Positions 51,501-60,058 of a stretch of 64,000 nucleotides of DNA are shown here, in pieces. The stretch comes from Pedobacter polysacchareus (GTDB lineage Bacteria > Bacteroidota > Bacteroidia > Sphingobacteriales > Sphingobacteriaceae), in the NCBI RefSeq assembly GCF_019802255.1, contig NZ_JAHYSS010000005.1, positions 496,001-560,000 of the forward strand. The letters are read 5' to 3'. The notes under the pieces are model-generated. The model saw only the letters and a list, made by a program, of their open reading frames with translations. It was not told the DNA's origin and ran no database searches. Position 1 is the first letter of the stretch, and each line of letters begins with the position of its first letter. The position numbers were made by a program, and so were the translations under genes.

Positions 51501-52125
51501 TTGATATTAAGTTTATGGTTTTTGATAAGTCACTGATCCAATTGTGGTACAATTGACTTTCTATTTTAAGAATATGTTCCGCGTGGAATTCCCAATCCGC
51601 GGAAAAGCTTTTCAATTGAACAATCATTTCTTCCAAATGACCCTGTTCTTCTAAAATGATAGATCGCACACTTACTTTACTCTTGTTTTTACTCAAAACA
51701 TCCTGGTAAATTGGATAAATCAGGTCTGCACGTACTTCAATGGCGTAGGTAACCAGTAAATAAGCGGCAAATTTTAGCGGTGTACCCTGCAGATCCAGTG
51801 TGTTTTTCAAATAGCGACTGGTCATCAGATCCAATTTGTTCAGGTAGTATTTACTGCTATAAGGTGCCAATAGGTAGTCCGGTTCATAAGTAGGACAAGC
51901 TGCTGCATTTAACCGGGCAATTTGCTTTTTCAAGTAGAAGGCATGACGGTGTTCTTCGGCCGCATGTTTTAAGACCATATAGGTCGATGTTTCAGGCTGT
52001 TCGTTAGCAGAGATCTTTCTGGCCCCGATATTCTCTTGTAAAGAGAGGGTATTGAGAAAACGCGCATGCACCTCATCATGGTTTACTATATGCTGTAACA
52101 GTTCTTCTAATTCCATTGATTTCAT
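51493..52125 (-). CDS. Ferritin-like di-iron protein coupled to bioB
   Basis: 210 aa, all helical. Ligand-type pairs are D17xxH20 (VNHDEVHARFL), E58xxH61 (AAEEHRHAFYLKK), E130 (TYAIEVRADLIYPIY) and E160xxH163 (ILEEQGHLEEM), which fits a ferritin-like carboxylate-bridged di-iron bundle. There is no signal peptide. An alternative start is Met 4. It is the first gene of an operon with bioB, overlapping it by 8 bases, and is divergent from a MocR-type regulator. A role linked to biotin synthesis, such as iron supply, cluster repair or precursor oxidation, is inferred from context only. Confidence 0.8.
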   Translation of the reverse strand: MKSMELEELLQHIVNHDEVHARFLNTLSLQENIGARKISANEQPETSTYMVLKHAAEEHRHAFYLKKQIARLNAAACPTYEPDYLLAPYSSKYYLNKLDLMTSRYLKNTLDLQGTPLKFAAYLLVTYAIEVRADLIYPIYQDVLSKNKSKVSVRSIILEEQGHLEEMIVQLKSFSADWEFHAEHILKIESQLYHNWISDLSKTINLISNE

Positions 52126-52135
52126 TTGTTTGTGT

Positions 52136-52143
52136 CAAAAGTA
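52136..52143 (-). promoter_or_regulatory. -7 box of the ferritin-like/bioB operon
   Basis: The minus strand reads TACTTTTG, a perfect TAnnTTTG, ending 11 bases before the start codon at 52125. Upstream in the 58-base divergent gap is a direct repeat CAGTTAA (52157-52163) and CAGTTTTAA (52171-52179), the kind of direct repeat MocR proteins bind. Confidence 0.5.
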
Positions 52144-52183
52144 TTACCTTGCCGGACAGTTAACAGGTACCAGTTTTAAGTTT

Positions 52184-53668
52184 ATGAGTAGTCCGGTTCA
52201 AATTCCTTTTCAAAGCGTGATCCGTATCGACCGGTCTTTAGACCGCCCGGTATACCTTCAGATCGCGCATCAAATGATCAATGCCATACAGCGGGGAGTG
52301 CTTTTAGCAGGGATCCAGCTTCCGGGTACCAGAAGCCTGGCCATAGATCTGGAAGTACACAGAAAAACCATTATTGCTGCTTATGATGAGCTGGATGCCC
52401 AAGGATGGACGGAAATTAGGCCCAATAAAGGCACTTTTGTCAGAAATAAAGGCCCACAGGAAAATATCGCCCTGCAGTCTTATGATGAAAAGATTCTGAC
52501 CAGCTACCCGGCTGAAACCGGTTACCGCTTTAAACAAAGTATTCTATTGGATGTACTCAGTGTAAGCACGTCCAGCAAATTGGAATTCAATGATGGCTTG
52601 CCTGATATCAGACTGCTGCCCCTAGAACGATTGTCGAAAGTTTACGGTGGAATTCTGAAAAGTAAAACCAATTACAAGCATTTCGGCTATTCTCATGTAG
52701 AAGGAAATGAATATTTCAGAGAAACGCTCGCGCAATACCTGAACAACACCAGAGGTTTACATATCAATAAAAATAATATTCTGACTACCAGAGGGATTCA
52801 CATGAGCATTTACATGGCTTCCAGTATGTTAATCGAGCCCGGCGACCTGGTGATTGTTGGCGATCTGAGTTATTATCTCGCCAATATGTGTTTTCAGCAA
52901 TGCGGAGGCAAGATCATTGCTGTGCCCGTAGATGCAGATGGGATTTCCGTGGAGGCCATCAAAGAACTTTGCAAGACGAAGAAAATCAGGATGCTGTACC
53001 TGACGCCACATCACCATTATCCGACTACCGTGACACTGAGTGCGGAAAGAAGAGTAGAATTATTACAATTGGCACAAACATATGGTTTTATCATCCTTGA
53101 AGATGATTACGACTATGATTTTCACTATAACGGTAATTCTGTACTGCCCCTGGCAAGCGCTGATACCAATGGTATGGTAGTCTATATTGGCTCTTTTTGC
53201 AAGTCGCTGGCACCAGGTTTCAGATCTGGTTATTTAATTGCTCCGGAAAATCTGATCCAGGAAATGGCGAAATTCCGCAGATTGGTAGATCGGCAGGGCG
53301 ATATGCTCATGGAGCAAGCACTCGCAGAACTGCTAGACGAAAAAGAAATTCAGCGTCACCTTAAAAAAGCCGTGAAAATTTACCAGGAAAGGAGGGATGT
53401 ATTTACAGAACTCCTGCAAAATGAGCTCGGAGAAGAGCTGAGCTTTGCTTCGCCGCCTGGCGGATTATCGGTATGGACAAAATGGAATCCACAGCTCAAC
53501 CTGATGCGTATCAGTAAAAACTGCCTGAAAAGAAACCTGCACCTCCCTCAGGAATTGCTGTATCAAACGGATAGTTTCACCGCAATGCGCCTGGGATTCG
53601 GAAATTTGAGCACCCCTGAACTCGAAGAAGCTGTTCATATTTTATCCCTTGCCGTCAAAGAATCTTAA
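52184..53668 (+). CDS. MocR-type regulator (GntR HTH fused to PLP aminotransferase domain)
   Basis: 494 aa from ATG 52184 (MSSPVQIPFQSVIRIDRSLD); the frame is open further upstream but overlaps the divergent gene and lacks similarity. The GntR HTH (QLPGTRSLAIDLEVHRKTII, about 40-75) is followed by a fold-type-I PLP domain; the cofactor Lys lies in VYIGSFCKSLAPGFRSGYLI and the Asp in IILEDDYDYDFHYNG. Such regulators sense PLP or amino compounds. Its position suggests control of the divergent ferritin-like/bioB operon. Confidence 0.94.
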   Translation: MSSPVQIPFQSVIRIDRSLDRPVYLQIAHQMINAIQRGVLLAGIQLPGTRSLAIDLEVHRKTIIAAYDELDAQGWTEIRPNKGTFVRNKGPQENIALQSYDEKILTSYPAETGYRFKQSILLDVLSVSTSSKLEFNDGLPDIRLLPLERLSKVYGGILKSKTNYKHFGYSHVEGNEYFRETLAQYLNNTRGLHINKNNILTTRGIHMSIYMASSMLIEPGDLVIVGDLSYYLANMCFQQCGGKIIAVPVDADGISVEAIKELCKTKKIRMLYLTPHHHYPTTVTLSAERRVELLQLAQTYGFIILEDDYDYDFHYNGNSVLPLASADTNGMVVYIGSFCKSLAPGFRSGYLIAPENLIQEMAKFRRLVDRQGDMLMEQALAELLDEKEIQRHLKKAVKIYQERRDVFTELLQNELGEELSFASPPGGLSVWTKWNPQLNLMRISKNCLKRNLHLPQELLYQTDSFTAMRLGFGNLSTPELEEAVHILSLAVKES

Positions 53669-53694
53669 GTGATCTATTGAAAAGCTTGATGCTG

Positions 53695-54405
53695 CTAAAT
53701 CTTACGGAGTAATTGCCGGATGGAAACCAGGTGGCCAAAAAATACGATCGGTACAATTAGGGTCGGCAGCCATACAAAAGGGAAATTAGTTAAGGCGATA
53801 TTGGGTTGGTCAAATGCAAACTTTTGAAGTGGCGATGGAGCAGATAATAATGCGGTAAACACAATATTAATTAATAGCGCCAAACAAATGACATTCCATA
53901 ACAAGATCAGCTTAGGGCTTCTTTTCCCTCTTCTGATGCCATACCAGGCTATAAATGGTGCAGTAATCCCCGCTAGAATGTCAAAATTCCTACCCTCAAA
54001 TGTCATGATCTCAGGAACAACTTTGTTTAAACACAGCAGGTAAAGTCCGATTTCAACAGGAATTCTGATCAGATTTAAATAAGTCAGCCTTTCTAAAGGC
54101 AAACTATCCATGAATGTTCTACCCTTTACACTCACAAACAACGAGACAATAGCGATAACCATAGGTAAAATGCCAAATAGAATGATTTTCGGCGGCAGCG
54201 CATCGGTATCTGTATTGTAAGTGTTTTTCAAGGCTAAAATAGCCTGTATGATCAGCCATGCGCTCAATACAATCGCCGTAATGCCCGCTTTCTTTTTGGT
54301 GAAACGGGAATCAGAGCCCAGAATGGTCCATTGCAGCAGGATTAATGAAGCAATAGCGATCAGACAAAACAGTACGGAAAGGTAGACTGGTAAATGTTCA
54401 AGCAT
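53695..54405 (-). CDS. Multi-pass membrane protein of unknown function
   Basis: 236 aa with about seven hydrophobic helices (for example LPVYLSVLFCLIAIASLILL, IILFGILPMVIAIVSLFVSV, ILLWNVICLALLINIVFTAL, WLPTLIVPIVFFGHLVSIRQ). A conserved-looking loop is IAWYGIRRGKRSPKLI. I recognise no named family. It stands alone between the MocR and AlkD-like genes, convergent with the former. Confidence 0.7.
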   Translation of the reverse strand: MLEHLPVYLSVLFCLIAIASLILLQWTILGSDSRFTKKKAGITAIVLSAWLIIQAILALKNTYNTDTDALPPKIILFGILPMVIAIVSLFVSVKGRTFMDSLPLERLTYLNLIRIPVEIGLYLLCLNKVVPEIMTFEGRNFDILAGITAPFIAWYGIRRGKRSPKLILLWNVICLALLINIVFTALLSAPSPLQKFAFDQPNIALTNFPFVWLPTLIVPIVFFGHLVSIRQLLRKI

Positions 54406-54550
54406 AATCAGCTTTTTATCGTGATACTAATATACTGATTTTTGATAGAGTTGTGCTGCCGCTTTTTCCTGAAAAACCAGTCGGTATTAATGAAGAATTA
54501 GCTTAAATTCGTCTTGGATAGTTCCAGTCTATTGGAATTTCAGGGCATGA

Positions 54551-55291
54551 ATGACCTCCAATCAAAAAAATATGACGGTAAAAGAAATTATGGATGAGCT
54601 ACAGGCCAAAGGCAGCGGGCAAATCAAGAATATTCTATTGAAACACGGGGTCAAAGAGCCGTTTTTTGGTGTAAAAGTGGGGGATATGAAACCCATTCAG
54701 AAAAAGATAAAAATGGACTACCAGCTGGCAAAAGACTTGTATGCTACTGGCAACGCCGATGCGATGTACCTTGCCGGGCTAATTGCCGACGATAAAAGGA
54801 TGACGAAAGCTGATCTGCAGAATTGGGTTGAACAGGCCCTATCTAACAATATTTCGGAGTGGACGGTTCCCTGGGTAGCTGCTGGCAGTAATTATGGCAG
54901 TAATTATGGCTGGGAATTGGCACTGGAATGGATCGATCATCAGCAAGAATACATTGCAGCCGCAGGCTGGGCCACACTCAGTAATCTAGTGGCACTCAAA
55001 AAAGATGAAGAATTAGACCTTCCTGCGCTCAAAGGATTATTGGAAAGAGTAGAGCGGGAAATTTCCAATGCGGATAATAGGGTTCGCTATCAAATGAATA
55101 GTTTTATCATAGCAGTAGGGGCTCATGTAGCCGCTTTAACTGTTGCTGCAATTGAAGCGGCTAAAAAATTAGGTGTCATTACTATAAATAGCAATGGCAC
55201 TGCTTGTAAAATCCCCAATGCGCTTGATTATATTTTGAAGATAAAAGATAAAGGCGCGATTGGGAAAAAGAAGAAAACGGTAAAGTGTTAG
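54551..55291 (+). CDS. AlkD-like DNA alkylation repair protein (HEAT-repeat glycosylase fold)
   Basis: 246 aa. ALK-repeat features: LLKHGVKEPFFGVKVGDMKP, YATGNADAMYLAGLIADDKR and SEWTVPWVAAGSNYGSNYGW, then ALEWIDHQQEYIAAAGWATL. The C-terminal residues are Lys-rich (GAIGKKKKTVKC), suiting DNA contact. AlkD family members excise N3/N7-alkylpurines. This branch differs from AlkD in its active region, so activity should not be taken as given. An ATG at 54572 is an alternative start. Confidence 0.88.
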   Translation: MTSNQKNMTVKEIMDELQAKGSGQIKNILLKHGVKEPFFGVKVGDMKPIQKKIKMDYQLAKDLYATGNADAMYLAGLIADDKRMTKADLQNWVEQALSNNISEWTVPWVAAGSNYGSNYGWELALEWIDHQQEYIAAAGWATLSNLVALKKDEELDLPALKGLLERVEREISNADNRVRYQMNSFIIAVGAHVAALTVAAIEAAKKLGVITINSNGTACKIPNALDYILKIKDKGAIGKKKKTVKC

Positions 55292-55325
55292 CTATTAACA
55301 GCAATTAATCCTAAAATATTAAGTT

Positions 55326-57467
55326 TTAATTCCTGTTTCCCGACTTTGCCTGGCGTACCGTTTGGCCCTCCTTATTGTTAAATTTATACACGAAACTGAG
55401 TCGATAGCGGTCGGCATTTGGACTGTTTACCTGGTTAAGCACATAATTGCGTCCAATGGTCCTGGTCTTGAAATTGCGGGAATCTAAAATATTAGTGCCA
55501 TCCAGAACCAGGCTCGCCTTGTCTTTAAATAGATTTTTACTGATTCCCAGGTCTAAAGAATGGACCGCCGCTGTTCTACTTTGCGCATTTCTTTCTGCAC
55601 TGCTATAATTATAGCGTCCCTGGAAACTGAATCGCAGCGGTAATTTCAGTTGTGTAGAAAAACGAGCTGTCAGCGTTTCGCCAGAAAAATTGAAGTCTTG
55701 ATCCTGATAAAATCCCCGCTGTTTGAAAGCATAATAGTTAAACTCAGCATTGACTTGCAATGGTTTTACAGGCTGATAAATTATGGAAAGTTCCATTCCC
55801 CGACGCTGTTCCTGATCGATGTTAATGGGGGTGCTAAGGAAAATATTTCCTTGCTGTACATAGGTGTAGTCTTGTATTGGATGCACAAGGTATTGATAGT
55901 ACAGCGAAGGGTTCAAGGTGATTTTTCCCCAGTTCTGTAAAAATCCCAATTCAAAAATGTCTGCATAAGAGGGATTTAGTGCGGGATTTCCCCGGTATTG
56001 TGCATTGAAATCAGTGATTTCATTAAATGGATATAAAAGGTATAAAGATGGGCGGTTGATGCGTTTGCTGTAACTCAATTGCAAACTCGTACTTTCTTTC
56101 AGTTGATAGCCCAAATGTACAGTTGGAAACAATCGGGTATAATCTTTCCGACTATCATAACTCTGCTCTGCATCCGATATGCGAACCTTGGTAAACTCCG
56201 TACGTAAACCCAATAAGTAAGAGAATTGTTTCCATTTATTGCTGAATTGTACGTATCCACTGCCAATCAATTCTTTGTAATCTAGCTTGTTGTTGATCTG
56301 GTCAAGGATTTCCCAACCATTTCCTGCTTGCTGCTCCGCTTTGTAATCACTGCTGACTTCCCTATTTTCTAGTTTTAATCCAAATTCAAAAGTCGCATTC
56401 GGATGAACAGGCTGCACAAAATCCGTCTGTAAAAGGAAATCTTTGCTGGCACCTGCCGAAGATGTTCTGATGCCCGGCAGTAAAGCAGCTGTCGGCGCCG
56501 TCCTGCTGGTATTCAGGTTCCAATCCTTCTCGCTGTTCCAGAAATCATACTGCAAGTCTACACTGAACTTTTTCTTTGGAGCTTTAAAAGTTCTTGTGTA
56601 ATTGAATTCAAATTGGTTATATGCTCTTTTCTCCCAGGATTCTCCCTGCCGAATTAAATTGCTGTCTAGGGAATAATTATAGTTTAAAGCGGTCTTATCA
56701 TGGTCTTTAGTGGCATTTTTGAAGAAAGCAGCTGTGATGGTGTTTTGATCATTGATCAAATAGTCAGCACCTAGGTAGAGGAGTTTCCCGTCATCGTGCC
56801 GGTTTTCTTTTTTGAATTGCCGGTAGCTTGCCTGACTCATCTCCTGGCGATCAAGCAATTGCTCGGATTGGTATTTGCCAACATAATTAGTACTGCGGAT
56901 GCCAAAAGTCGAAAATAAGTTGATTTTATCGGATTTGTAGTTCAGACTAGGGTTTAGCCTGGTGTCATTAGGAAGGCCGCCAACCAATTTCAGCTGGCCT
57001 GTAAATCCCGCTTTATTGTTTTTCTTCAGGATGATATTGATGATGCCGGCAGCACCAGCAGCATCGTAGCGGGCAGAAGGATTGCTAATGACTTCTACCC
57101 GGTCAATCTGCCCGGCAGGAATCTGGTCCAACGCATTGCTTTGAGTTAATCCTGTTTTACGGCCATTTAAGAGAATGAGTACATTACTGTTCCCCCTTAA
57201 ACTAACCGAGCCTGTAGGGCTAACGGCAACAGAAGGAAGGTTGTTCAGCAGGTCGTTGGCAGAACCATTTTGTGATAAAATGTCTTTCCCGACTACAAAT
57301 ATCTTTTTGTCTAATTTCAAGCTGAGGCCTGGTTTATCGGCCGTTATAGCCACTTCATTCAGGATTTTAGCGGTACTATCTGTTCGCTGTTTTTCAGTGC
57401 TGCGCTCCTGTGCACCTGCACTTAAGGAACAGCTCAGAGATAAAAGGAGAAATAACGGTAGTTTCAT
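55326..57467 (-). CDS. Outer-membrane beta-barrel (TonB-dependent receptor-like) protein
   Basis: 713 aa from ATG 57467 (MKLPLFLLLSLSCSLSAGAQ); an in-frame ATG at 57491 would add eight residues before the signal peptide. A plug domain (DILSQNGSANDLLNNLPSVA; RVEVISNPSARYDAAGAAGI) is followed by an OMP_b-brl_3-like barrel with RLFPTVHLGYQLKESTSLQL and YSKRINRPSLYLLYPFNEIT. No CarboxypepD domain precedes the plug. The C-terminus is unusual, with a short polar tail after the last strand (YRLSFVYKFNNKEG). Divergent from a LytS-like kinase, which may regulate it. Confidence 0.88.
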   Translation of the reverse strand: MKLPLFLLLSLSCSLSAGAQERSTEKQRTDSTAKILNEVAITADKPGLSLKLDKKIFVVGKDILSQNGSANDLLNNLPSVAVSPTGSVSLRGNSNVLILLNGRKTGLTQSNALDQIPAGQIDRVEVISNPSARYDAAGAAGIINIILKKNNKAGFTGQLKLVGGLPNDTRLNPSLNYKSDKINLFSTFGIRSTNYVGKYQSEQLLDRQEMSQASYRQFKKENRHDDGKLLYLGADYLINDQNTITAAFFKNATKDHDKTALNYNYSLDSNLIRQGESWEKRAYNQFEFNYTRTFKAPKKKFSVDLQYDFWNSEKDWNLNTSRTAPTAALLPGIRTSSAGASKDFLLQTDFVQPVHPNATFEFGLKLENREVSSDYKAEQQAGNGWEILDQINNKLDYKELIGSGYVQFSNKWKQFSYLLGLRTEFTKVRISDAEQSYDSRKDYTRLFPTVHLGYQLKESTSLQLSYSKRINRPSLYLLYPFNEITDFNAQYRGNPALNPSYADIFELGFLQNWGKITLNPSLYYQYLVHPIQDYTYVQQGNIFLSTPINIDQEQRRGMELSIIYQPVKPLQVNAEFNYYAFKQRGFYQDQDFNFSGETLTARFSTQLKLPLRFSFQGRYNYSSAERNAQSRTAAVHSLDLGISKNLFKDKASLVLDGTNILDSRNFKTRTIGRNYVLNQVNSPNADRYRLSFVYKFNNKEGQTVRQAKSGNRN

Positions 57468-57593
57468 GTTCGGTTTATTTATTGACCACAAGATTAGGAA
57501 GCCGGATAATTTATTTCCAGGTAAAACGTGTCAACTGCTCTATATCCTTTTGAATGACATTTTTCTCCCTTATATTCCACCTAACTTTACTTT

Positions 57594-59264
57594 ATGAATC
57601 GGCTCGTATTATTAATATTTCTGTTACTCTCTTTTTCTTCCTGTAAAACAGCAGAGGAAGCACGCATTACCGATCCGGTTTATCAGGTTGGTGACGACCA
57701 GCAATGGGCTTTTCCAACTCATGACGACCGCAAGTGGCCAAAAGACAGAACCGCTGTTCAGGACCGTATTTATTGGGTTCGTGCCCACGTCGAATTGCTT
57801 AAAGGTGTAGGGACTGATGGACATTTGGGTTTGAAAATCAATGCTTTTGGCGCATTTGAAGTGTATTGGGATGGACAGCGGATCGGTCAAAATGGGGTAC
57901 TGCAGCAATTGGGGCAAAAAGAAGTTCCTGGGACAGAAACTAACTGTTACATGATCCCTGATGCGCTCGCAGGAAAGGGGAAGCATTTACTGGCCATCAG
58001 GGCCTCACAAGCTTATTTAAGCGACGATTTGCGGGACGTCATTCTCTCAGTAGGGAACTACGATCAGCTGATTAAAAGACCAATCATGATCGCTTCTTTT
58101 ATGAATATCACTGCCGGCGTATTTCTGATTGCTGCAGTATATTACTTCTTTATCTTCATCAACAGCAGAAAAAAAGACAAGGCAGTACTTATATTTTGTA
58201 TCACTTGTTTTCTTTTCTTTATCCTCCAGGTTACGGAATACATTAAAGTTTACATCACCATTCCTTACGACCATTTTTACCTGCGCCTTAAGATGATTGG
58301 CTTGCTTACTTTCGTAATCGCCTTGCTGATTCCGCTATACTTTAGCATCCAGTTTCAGTTCAAAAGAAAAAGTTTGGTTCTTGGGATATTGGGCCTTTCA
58401 CTACTGCTGATCTTGAACCATAATTATGGCCACTACGATCTGACATCCTGGTATTTTGGCTGTGCCATGTGGTTTGCAGCCCTGCTTATTGTAGGAAATG
58501 CAATGCTGCAAAGAGAAAAAGGAGCAGGTATTGTGATGACCGGGCTGTTGGCTTCAGCCTTGATTGATTATTTCCTATACTATGATTTTAGTTTATACAT
58601 CAGCTTCAATATTATTATTTTGTGCATGTTATACCTGCATACCATTAGATCCAGGGATGCAGAACTCGAATACCAATCCGCTTTGTTGCTTTCCTCCAGA
58701 CTGCAAACCGAGTTGCTGAAGAAAAATATCCAGCCTCATTTTATTAAAAACACGCTGACTTCCCTAATCGATTGGATAGAGGAATCGCCAAAACAAGGTG
58801 TAGTTTTTATCCAGGCACTTTCAGCAGAATTTGACCTGCTGAATGAAATGGCTGAAGAGACTTTAATCCCTATTGAAAAAGAAATAGAACTCTGTAAAGT
58901 CCACTTGAAAGTGATGCAATTTCGAAAAGAATTGAAGTATCATTGGAGCGACTCAGGTATCGAGGCCTCGGAGCTGATTCCGCCAGCCATCTTACATACC
59001 CTATTGGAGAATGGGATTACACACAGCAAACCTTTAGCCGATGGAAGTATCCATTTTCATTTGAGCTTCATCAGTCATCCTGAATTTAAACAATACACCC
59101 TGTTAACCATGGCCGAAAATCGGGAAATGAAACAGAGTAAGGAAGCAGGAACTGGTTTTAAATATATTAAAGCTAGACTGAGGGAGAGTTACGGGGAGAA
59201 CTGGACTTTTACTTCTGAGGCCAGTCAGGAAGGTTGGCTGACCACTATTAAAATTAACAAATGA
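57594..59264 (+). CDS. LytS-type (HisKA_7TM-like, PF06580) sensor histidine kinase
   Basis: 556 aa. A lipoprotein-like start (LIFLLLSFSSCKTAEEARI) is followed by a jelly-roll-like extracytoplasmic domain (about 25-165), seven membrane helices (about 170-360), and a kinase domain. The H-box is KKNIQPHFIKNTLTSLIDWI, the N-box is LHTLLENGITHSKP, and the G-box region is weak (GTGFKYIKARLRESYGENW). The partner regulator follows 17 bases downstream. The layout matches 7TMR-DISM kinases that sense extracellular ligands. Confidence 0.92.
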   Translation: MNRLVLLIFLLLSFSSCKTAEEARITDPVYQVGDDQQWAFPTHDDRKWPKDRTAVQDRIYWVRAHVELLKGVGTDGHLGLKINAFGAFEVYWDGQRIGQNGVLQQLGQKEVPGTETNCYMIPDALAGKGKHLLAIRASQAYLSDDLRDVILSVGNYDQLIKRPIMIASFMNITAGVFLIAAVYYFFIFINSRKKDKAVLIFCITCFLFFILQVTEYIKVYITIPYDHFYLRLKMIGLLTFVIALLIPLYFSIQFQFKRKSLVLGILGLSLLLILNHNYGHYDLTSWYFGCAMWFAALLIVGNAMLQREKGAGIVMTGLLASALIDYFLYYDFSLYISFNIIILCMLYLHTIRSRDAELEYQSALLLSSRLQTELLKKNIQPHFIKNTLTSLIDWIEESPKQGVVFIQALSAEFDLLNEMAEETLIPIEKEIELCKVHLKVMQFRKELKYHWSDSGIEASELIPPAILHTLLENGITHSKPLADGSIHFHLSFISHPEFKQYTLLTMAENREMKQSKEAGTGFKYIKARLRESYGENWTFTSEASQEGWLTTIKINK

Positions 59265-59281
59265 ACGCCCTAAGCTAAATA

Positions 59282-59983
59282 ATGAGAATACTAATTATAG
59301 AAGATGAAACCAGAATCGCTGGTAGAATTGAACGGATGACCCGCAGTTTCTTTGCGCAAAAACTGACGCGTCTCGATCGTTTTGAATCTGTTGCTGAAGG
59401 CTTGTCCTTTTTAGCAGATCATGAGATTGATGTTTTACTGCTAGACCTTAATTTAAATGGAGAAGATGGTTTTTTACTCTTGAAATCATTGCTGTGTAGG
59501 TCTTTTCATACGATTGTGATTTCTGCCTATACCGAAAAAGCGATTACTGCATTTGAGTATGGTGTGCTTGATTTTGTAGCTAAACCATTTGATGAAAACA
59601 GGTTGATCCAGGCTTTTTTACGGATTTCGAGTCCTGAGCATCAGATAGGGAAGGGGTTAAGGTTTCTGGCGGTAAAAAAAGGAGGGCTGATCTCCATGGT
59701 GGAAGTTCAGGACCTGATTTATATCAAGGGGGCTGGGATTTATGCTGAACTTCATTTGAGAAATGGCAAGCTGGAACTTCATGATAAGTCCTTAGAAAAG
59801 TTAGAACAGCTGCTTCCAGGGACATTCGAACGAGTGCATAAATCATATATCGTAGCGATCGATCAATGTGAAAAGATCAGGGTCAATTCAGGAAGTAAAT
59901 ATGAACTGCTACTGAAAAACGGAGAGTTGATCCCTATCGGTAGAACCCGCTATGCGCAATTGAAAGCAAGACTGTTTGAGTAA
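59282..59983 (+). CDS. LytTR-family response regulator
   Basis: 233 aa. The receiver (1-120) has IIEDETRI, acceptor Asp in VLLLDLNLNGEDGFLLLK and Lys in FVAKPFDENRLIQ. The LytTR DNA-binding domain (about 135-233) shows DLIYIKGAGIYAELHLRNGK, then GTFERVHKSYIVAIDQCEKI and LIPIGRTRYAQLK. It is the cognate partner of the kinase just upstream and is followed by a hairpin. Confidence 0.95.
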   Translation: MRILIIEDETRIAGRIERMTRSFFAQKLTRLDRFESVAEGLSFLADHEIDVLLLDLNLNGEDGFLLLKSLLCRSFHTIVISAYTEKAITAFEYGVLDFVAKPFDENRLIQAFLRISSPEHQIGKGLRFLAVKKGGLISMVEVQDLIYIKGAGIYAELHLRNGKLELHDKSLEKLEQLLPGTFERVHKSYIVAIDQCEKIRVNSGSKYELLLKNGELIPIGRTRYAQLKARLFE

Positions 59984-59985
59984 AC

Positions 59986-60010
59986 CCTTCATTTGTTATC
60001 CAAATGAAGG
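59986..60010. terminator. Hairpin after the two-component operon
   Basis: A perfect 10-bp stem (59986-59995 with 60001-60010), 5-base loop, between convergent genes. The T-run is weak. Confidence 0.6.
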
Positions 60011-60058
60011 AATCCTAAGTCAAAACGGTTTGCCGGAAATGACACCTAATGCTTGTGC

